Shown here in pieces: positions 59,290-64,000 of a stretch of 64,000 nt of DNA. The DNA is from Streptomyces formicae. Its GTDB lineage: Bacteria; Actinomycetota; Actinomycetes; Streptomycetales; Streptomycetaceae. Location: NCBI RefSeq assembly GCF_002556545.1, contig NZ_CP022685.1:5062001-5126000 (forward strand), in the 5' to 3' direction. Below the pieces are notes generated by a model. The model saw nothing but the letters and a program-made list of their open reading frames with translations. It was not told the origin of the DNA and ran no database searches. A program made the translations under genes and the position numbers. Positions within the stretch are counted from its first letter, which is position 1. Each line of letters opens with the position of its first letter.

Positions 59290-59633
59290 TGGCATGTCCA
59301 TCGGGTTACCAAGCGTCCTCGAAGTGTTGCCCATCAGGTCGGGACGTTGCCCGTCACCTGGTGCGGCTGGCCCGTAATCGACGGGTCGACGTCGCGTGGG
59401 TGCTCGATGTCCATGCTTCGGTCCGTGGGGCCTTGGTTGCGTTTAAAGGTAATCCTCTCGGATGTCCTTGGTCTCGCGGGCCGTTGACTCCTTTGTACTC
59501 CTGTCCTGGAGTAAGCGGAAGTCCTGGCTGCACTTCTTTACTTTTAGGTTCAAACAGGCATGAAACGGGCGGACGGTTTCGGCCTGTACGGGAGGGCGGC
59601 TTCGGCCTGCACGGCAGGGCGGCTTGGGCCTGG
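59290..59633. ncRNA. locus expected to hold the 6S-like RNA scr3559
   Basis: This 344-base gap without a protein gene lies between the Fic-like gene and the HAD phosphatase. In S. coelicolor, as I recall, the abundant 6S-like RNA scr3559 is encoded exactly between the homologues SCO3559 and SCO3558. Here two good stem-loops can form, CATCAGGT...ACCTGGTG (59331-59363 area) and CCCGT/ACGGG (59371-59387 area). Boundaries and strand cannot be fixed by eye. Near the right end a degenerate 22-24 base repeat GGGCGGCTTCGGCCTGCACGG occurs three times (59567-59633). Confidence 0.4.
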
Positions 59634-60458
59634 TCAACCGGCGGCCGCGCGGCGGCGGGTGGCGAGCCACACCAGTCCCGCCGTGGCCGCCGCGGCGCCG
59701 ACCGCGGCCGCCGCCACCAGGGCGGGGCGCGGCGGCGCCGGCAGGCGCTGCTTCAGGCGCACGGGCCGGTGGAAGTCGAGGATCGGCCACTCGCGCGCGA
59801 GGGCCTCCTTGCGCAGCGCCCGGTCCGGATTGACCGCGAAGGGGTGCCCTACGGAGTCGAGCATCGGCAGGTCGGTCGCCGAGTCGCTGTAGGCGAAGCA
59901 GCGGTCGAGGTCGTACCCCTCCGACCGCGCGAGGTCCTTGATCGCCTCGGCCTTGGTGGGCCCGTACGCGTAGTACTCCACCTCGCCGGTGAAGCAGCCG
60001 TCGTCGCCGACCACCATGCGGGTCGCCACCACCCGGTCCGCGCCGAGGAGTTCACCGATCGGCTCGACGACCTCGGCGCCCGACGTGGAGACGATGACGA
60101 CGTCGCGGCCCGCGGTGTGGTGCTCCTCGATGAGGGACGCGGCCTCGTCGTAGATGATCGGGTCGATCAGGTCATGCAGGGTCTCCGCGACGATTTCCTT
60201 GACCTGTTGCACGTTCCATCCACGGCACAGCGCGGACAGGTACTCGCGCATCCGCTCCATCTGGTCGTGGTCGGCTCCGCCCGCGAGGAAGACGAACTGC
60301 GCGTACGCGGTGCGCAGTACCGCCCTGCGGTTGATCAGGCCGCCTTGGTAGAACGACTTGCTGAAGGTGAGCGTGCTCGACTTCGCAATGACCGTCTTGT
60401 CCAGGTCAAAGAACGCGGCAGTGCGAGGCAAGGAGTGGTTTTCCACGAGCCCGAGCAT
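59634..60458 (-). CDS. HAD-IB phosphatase, SerB-like, with C-terminal membrane helix
   Basis: A 274-residue HAD hydrolase. Motif I AAFFDLDKTVIAKSSTL (DxDxT), motif II VVIVSTSGAEVV, and motif III/IV AYSDSATDLPMLDSVG (GDSxxD type, D-S-A-T-D) are in order. The C-terminus has a helix VAAAAVGAAAATAGLVWLATRRRAAAG, so it may be membrane-attached. Group members dephosphorylate phosphoserine or lipid phosphates; the S. coelicolor homologue is tied to morphological differentiation, as I recall (SCO3558). ATG at 60458 region or GTG nearby; ATG chosen with MLGLVENHS. Confidence 0.88.
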   Translation of the reverse strand: MLGLVENHSLPRTAAFFDLDKTVIAKSSTLTFSKSFYQGGLINRRAVLRTAYAQFVFLAGGADHDQMERMREYLSALCRGWNVQQVKEIVAETLHDLIDPIIYDEAASLIEEHHTAGRDVVIVSTSGAEVVEPIGELLGADRVVATRMVVGDDGCFTGEVEYYAYGPTKAEAIKDLARSEGYDLDRCFAYSDSATDLPMLDSVGHPFAVNPDRALRKEALAREWPILDFHRPVRLKQRLPAPPRPALVAAAAVGAAAATAGLVWLATRRRAAAG

Positions 60459-60970
60459 AGGCGCCCACCATTCGGCGTAAGCTGAGGCGCGTGGGTTTGC
60501 CTGAGAAGGCTCTCGGGTACACCATGGAAGTCACGGATCGTTCGCGACCGTGCTAACCCGGTCTGGCTCCTCCCCCCCCGAGTCGGACCGTGGGGACGAC
60601 CCCCGCTCTCCCCCCCGGCGGGGGTCGTCGCATGTCCGGATGGGTTTTCAACCCTCCGATGATCCCTCAATCGGCCTACCGGCCAAGCTGATCGCCCTCG
60701 TGGCGATCTTCTGCCATGCCCTGAGTTCGTCACTGTGCGTAGTCGTGAGGCTGCGCTGCGGAAGTCGCCGGGATGTCACTGGTATGGGTGAGCGGGATAT
60801 TCACAGCCACCGTCTTGTCCACAGTTATTGACCAAGATCCACACGATTTCCCGGACCGCTGCACGCTGATTCCGCCCGTTCCACTCGCGAAGTTCATGGC
60901 CGGATTGCTTTGTCCGGTTCTCCGCGGGCTGCGGGACGCGGCATTCACAGGCGCTTGCGGTGAGAGGGGG
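60459..60970. other. about 510 bases upstream of the Tad operon, no gene seen
   Basis: A strong hairpin GACGACCCCCG/CGGGGGTCGTC (60595-60605, 60619-60629) with a C-rich loop divides it. The hairpin has no U-tract on either strand and could be a terminator, an attenuator, or part of an unlabelled small RNA. The right part, from 60770, is lower in GC (CACAGCCACCGTCTTGTCC...) and is the probable promoter. Confidence 0.5.
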
Positions 60971-62119
60971 ATGGAGATCGTGGGTGGAGTCATTTCACAC
61001 GATGGGGCGGCGACGTCCGACGGACGGCAGAGCGGACCGCTGATCGTCACGGAGGACGTGGAGCTGCTCGACGACCTGCTGCGGCTGTGCGCCGCCGCGG
61101 GGGCACGGCCCGAGGTGCATCACGGCGGGCCCGAGGGGAGAGAAGGCTGGGACTCGGCGCCGCTCGTGCTCGTCGGGGACGACGCGGTGGACCGGGTGCG
61201 CGGGGCCGCGCGCCGCCGCGGGGTCGTCCTCGTCGGACGGGACCAGGACGATTCGGGGGTCTGGCAGCGGGCCGTGGAGATCGGCGCCGACCGCGTGCTG
61301 CTCCTGCCCGACGGCGAGCAGTGGCTCGTGGACCGCATCGCGGACGTGGCCGAGGGCGTGGGCAGGCCCGCGCTCACCGTCGGGGTCATCGGCGGGCGCG
61401 GCGGGGCCGGTGCGTCCACGCTGGCCTGCGCCCTCGCGGTCACGGCGGCGCGGGCCGGGCACCGCACGATGCTCGTCGACGCCGACCCGCTGGGCGGGGG
61501 CCTGGACGTCCTGCTGGGCGGTGAGGCCGCCGACGGACTGCGGTGGCCGGCCTTCGCCGCGTCGCGGGGCAGGGTCGGGGGCGGCGCCCTCGAGGAATCC
61601 CTGCCGGAGCTGCACGCGCTGCGGGTGCTGAGCTGGGACAGGGGTGACGTGGTGGCCGTCGCCCCGGAGGCCGTACGCGCGGTCGTCGCGGCCGCCCGCA
61701 GGCGCGGCGGAGTGGTGGTCGTGGATCTGCCGCGCCGCGTGGACGAGGCGGTCGCCGAGGCGCTGGACCAGGTGGACCTGGGCCTTCTCGTGGTGCCCGC
61801 GGAGCTGCGCGCCGTGGCGGGGGCGCGGCGGGTGGCGTCGGCCGCGGGGATGGTGCTGCGCGATCTGCGGGTGGTCGTCGCCGGGGGCGCAGGGTCCGGG
61901 ATCGGCGAGCAGGGCGCTCCGGGAGGGTTCGAGGCCGATGAGGTCGCGCGGCTGCTCGGGCTGCCGCTGGTCGGCGAAGTCCCGTGGGAGCCGGGGCTGT
62001 TGGCCGGGCAGTGCGGTGGGGTGCCGCCCGGGGGCGCCGCGCGCGGGCCGCTGGCGCGGTTCTGTGCCGCCTTCTGGGACCGGGTGCCGGTGGACAGCGC
62101 GGCGGGAGGCGGCGCATGA
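60971..62119 (+). CDS. TadZ/CpaE-like (Ssd) ATPase of a Flp/Tad locus
   Basis: A 382-residue MinD-superfamily protein. N-terminal receiver-like half (PLIVTEDVELLDDLLRLCAAAGAR) as in CpaE/TadZ/Ssd; then TVGVIGGRGGAGASTLACALAVTAA, a deviant P-loop, and VVVVDLPRRVDEAVAEAL. It helps place the pilus machine at the cell pole or septum. I start at ATG 60971, after GAGAGGGGG, since this gives the family length; the frame stretches back to 60773. It overlaps the TadA gene by ATGA. The order TadZ-TadA-TadB is that of the Flp pilus operons. Confidence 0.87.
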   Translation: MEIVGGVISHDGAATSDGRQSGPLIVTEDVELLDDLLRLCAAAGARPEVHHGGPEGREGWDSAPLVLVGDDAVDRVRGAARRRGVVLVGRDQDDSGVWQRAVEIGADRVLLLPDGEQWLVDRIADVAEGVGRPALTVGVIGGRGGAGASTLACALAVTAARAGHRTMLVDADPLGGGLDVLLGGEAADGLRWPAFAASRGRVGGGALEESLPELHALRVLSWDRGDVVAVAPEAVRAVVAAARRRGGVVVVDLPRRVDEAVAEALDQVDLGLLVVPAELRAVAGARRVASAAGMVLRDLRVVVAGGAGSGIGEQGAPGGFEADEVARLLGLPLVGEVPWEPGLLAGQCGGVPPGGAARGPLARFCAAFWDRVPVDSAAGGGA

Positions 62120-63291
62120 GCGCGGTGGTCGGGGCCCGGATGCTGGACGGGGTCAGGCAGTGGCTCGCGGAGAGCGGCACGGAGCCCACTCCGGCGCGCG
62201 TCGCGGAAGCGCTCCGGGCCCAGGGTAAGGTGCTCGGGGACGCGGAAGTCCTCGGGGCGGCGGCGCAGTTGCGCTCGGAGCTGGTGGGGGCGGGACCTCT
62301 TGAGCCGCTGCTCGCGGACGAGTCGGTGACCGACGTTTTGGTCTCCGCGCCCGACCGGGTGTGGGTGGACCGGGGCGGCGGCCTGGAGCTCACCGGGGTC
62401 ACCTTCCGGGACGCGGCGGCGGTGCGGCGGCTCGCGCAGCGTCTCGCGGCCGTGGCGGGCCGCAGGCTCGACGACGCGAGGCCCTGGGCGGACGCCCGTC
62501 TCCCGGACGGCACGCGGCTGCACGCGGTGCTGCCGCCGGTGGCCGTGGGCTCGACCTGCCTCTCGCTGCGGGTCGTGCGGCCGCGCGCCTTCACCCTCGC
62601 GGAACTGATCGCGGCGGGGACGGTTCCGCCCGGTGGCGACCGGGTGCTGCGGGCCCTGCTCGACGCCCGTCTCTCCTTCCTGATCAGCGGGGGCACGGGC
62701 AGCGGCAAGACGACGCTCCTGAGCGCGCTGCTCGGCCTGGTCGGGCCCAAGGAACGGATCGTCCTGGCCGAGGACTCGGCGGAGTTGAGGCCCGACCACC
62801 CCCATGTGGTGCGTCTTGAGGCCAGGCCCGCGAACCAGGAAGGGGTCGGTCTCGTCGGCCTGGACGACCTGGTCCGCCAGGCGCTGCGGATGCGGCCCGA
62901 CCGGCTGGTGGTCGGCGAGGTGCGAGGCCCGGAGGTGACCCATCTCCTTGCCGCGCTGAACACGGGCCACGAGGGCGGCTGCGGCACGGTGCACGCCAAT
63001 GCCGCGGCGGACGTGCCTGCCCGGCTCGAAGCCCTGGGCACGGCCGCGGGGCTCGACCGCACCGCCCTGCACAGCCAGTTGGCGGCGGCGCTCTCGGTGG
63101 TGATCCATCTCGTACGCGACCGCGCGGGCCGACGCAGGATCGCCGAGGTGCGCGTGCTGGAGCGGGCCGCTTCGGGCCTGGTGGTGACCGTGCCCGCGCT
63201 GCGGTGGGGAGAGCGGGCGTTCTTCAGGGAGTCGGGATGGCCCCGGTTGAACTCGCTCCTCGGGGGCGGTGCTTGGGGTGATGCGGGGTGA
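62116..63291 (+). CDS. TadA/CpaF secretion ATPase
   Basis: A 391-residue GspE/VirB11-type ATPase of the CpaF group. Motifs: PLEPLLADESVTDVLVSAPDRVWVDR (N-terminal domain), LSFLISGGTGSGKTTLLSALLGLVG (Walker A), IVLAEDSAELRPDHPHVVRLEAR (Asp box), LRMRPDRLVVGEVRGPE (Walker B) and NTGHEGGCGTVHANAA (His box). It powers pilin assembly at the inner membrane. It overlaps its neighbours by four bases at both ends. The N-terminal 60 residues are Ala-rich and helical. Confidence 0.94.
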   Translation: MSAVVGARMLDGVRQWLAESGTEPTPARVAEALRAQGKVLGDAEVLGAAAQLRSELVGAGPLEPLLADESVTDVLVSAPDRVWVDRGGGLELTGVTFRDAAAVRRLAQRLAAVAGRRLDDARPWADARLPDGTRLHAVLPPVAVGSTCLSLRVVRPRAFTLAELIAAGTVPPGGDRVLRALLDARLSFLISGGTGSGKTTLLSALLGLVGPKERIVLAEDSAELRPDHPHVVRLEARPANQEGVGLVGLDDLVRQALRMRPDRLVVGEVRGPEVTHLLAALNTGHEGGCGTVHANAAADVPARLEALGTAAGLDRTALHSQLAAALSVVIHLVRDRAGRRRIAEVRVLERAASGLVVTVPALRWGERAFFRESGWPRLNSLLGGGAWGDAG

Positions 63292-64000
63292 GTACGCCGA
63301 TGTGGGCGGCCGCCCTCTGTGTAGGGGGCGCGGCCTGGCTGATGGGGGCGCGGGACCTGCGGGCGCGGCGAGTGCGGGTGGTGCTCGGGGGCGGTGGGCC
63401 GCAGGGGGCGGGTGGCTGGTCCTGGCGCAGGGCCGTCGCGGCAGGGCGGGGGCGGGTGCGGGTGCGACAGGAGTGGTGGTGCCTGGCGGTCGGGGTGGTC
63501 CTCGGGTTGCTGGGGGAGTCGGTGGTGCCGGTGGTCCTGGGAGCGGCGGGGGTGCCGCTCGCGCGACGCGTGCGGAGGGCCAGAGAGGCCCGGGGCGCGA
63601 GGGAGCGGCGGGGGGACGCGGTGATCGAGATGTGCGGGGTGCTCGCGGGTGAGGTGCGGGCGGGGCGACAGCCGGGGGAGGCGCTGCGGGTGGCTCTTGG
63701 TGAGGCGGAGGCAGAGGCAGAGGTGGCTGTGGGTGCGGAAGGTGGGGGTGGTGCGGCTCGGAGTGCGGTGTTGGCGGCGGCGCGGTTCGGCGGGGACGTT
63801 CCCGGGGCGTTGGGGGATGCGGCGAAGGAGCCCGGCGCCGAGGGGCTGCTCGGGCTCGCGGCGTGCTGGCGGGTGGCGGTGGATCGCGGCGCGGGGCTCG
63901 CGGCGGGGCTTGAACGCCTGGAGGCCGCGCTGCGCTCAGAGCGTGATCAACGAGCTGATCTGCGGGCTCAGTTGGCGGGCGCGCGCTCGACCGCCGTGAT
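63288..64000 (+). CDS. TadB-like pilus membrane protein, cut by window edge
   Basis: A partial frame of 237 codons from GTG 63288 to the window end. It begins MSTPMWAAALCVGGAAWLMGARDLRARR, has a second membrane segment WWCLAVGVVLGLLGESVVPVVLGAAGVPLARRVRR, and continues with the cytoplasmic T2SF region RRGDAVIEMCGVLAGEVRAGRQPGEAL...AARFGGDVPGALGDAA and ACWRVAVDRGAGLAAGLERLEAALR, typical of GspF/TadB. It should be the platform protein for Flp pilus assembly. Overlap with TadA (GTGA). The stop and last helices lie beyond the window. Confidence 0.9.
   Translation, partial: MSTPMWAAALCVGGAAWLMGARDLRARRVRVVLGGGGPQGAGGWSWRRAVAAGRGRVRVRQEWWCLAVGVVLGLLGESVVPVVLGAAGVPLARRVRRAREARGARERRGDAVIEMCGVLAGEVRAGRQPGEALRVALGEAEAEAEVAVGAEGGGGAARSAVLAAARFGGDVPGALGDAAKEPGAEGLLGLAACWRVAVDRGAGLAAGLERLEAALRSERDQRADLRAQLAGARSTAV

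Noticed and set aside
1..64000. CRISPR arrays, insertion sequences, prophage or plasmid replication genes
   Set aside because: No regular spacer array, transposase or integrase motif was found; tandem repeats seen are short and without spacers.

Overview
The window reads as chromosomal DNA of a Streptomyces: very high GC, frequent GTG starts with GGAGG-type ribosome sites, and lineage markers such as WblA (WhiB family), Crp, a MarP-type protease, mycothiol-era PIG-L enzymes, a TadZ/TadA/TadB pilus locus and several (A)TGA-coupled gene pairs. From memory, the right half (about 34.5-64 kb) has the gene order of the S. coelicolor SCO3555-SCO3580 block (tadB-tadA-tadZ, HAD phosphatase, Fic-like protein, acs, nhaA, marP, nth, crp, wblA, penicillin-binding protein). 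That synteny is recalled, not computed.

Left part (1-19.2 kb), accessory metabolism and envelope genes: a truncated GNAT acetyltransferase, a divergent TetR/hydrolase pair around a clear operator, a PIG-L deacetylase, a DoxX membrane protein divergent from an amidohydrolase with two matching TetR-type operators between them, an FkbM methyltransferase, a GT2 glycosyltransferase, a 1,328-residue STAND NTPase with 14 WD40 repeats, a surface-anchored DUF11-like protein, a DUF4239 protein, a small cold-shock-domain protein, a CASTOR/POLLUX-type channel and a Tat-exported amine oxidase.

19.4-22.8 kb is a cold-shock/RNA cluster: a SCO5918-type small protein, a CBS-domain protein, a DEAD-box RNA helicase, CspA and a MerR-like regulator, most with small repeats or palindromes between them.

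23.5-31.7 kb is the most interesting block: a compact fluoride-resistance island. It holds two CrcB/Fluc fluoride channels with a DUF190 protein between them, an MFS transporter, a PAP2 phosphatase, a DUF1232 protein, extra copies of enolase and inorganic pyrophosphatase (two classical fluoride-poisoned enzymes), a second DUF190 protein, a universal stress protein, and a CPA-type antiporter followed by a DUF2180 zinc-ribbon protein. I found two RNA segments that fit the fluoride (crcB) riboswitch fold: one before crcB whose 3' strand can also pair with the crcB ribosome-binding site, and one before the antiporter whose 3' strand can also form a competing hairpin. The island ends next to a tRNA-Pro(CGG) gene.

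32-64 kb is conserved core: Pr6Pr membrane protein, metallophosphoesterase, YqeY, bifunctional PBP, wblA, two ArsA-like ATPases, DUF4177, RidA, NUDIX, MBL-fold hydrolase, nucleotidyltransferase, crp with a Crp-type site upstream, an endonuclease III carrying a histone-H1-like Lys/Ala tail, CoA pyrophosphatase, MarP protease, epoxide-hydrolase-like enzyme, holin-like protein, nhaA, acs, a SulP-carbonic anhydrase fusion, a deacetylase-like lipoprotein, a CooC-like ATPase, a degenerate Fic protein with a 20-bp palindrome over its start codon, a locus that should hold the 6S-like RNA scr3559, a HAD phosphatase, and the start of a Flp/Tad pilus operon cut by the window end.
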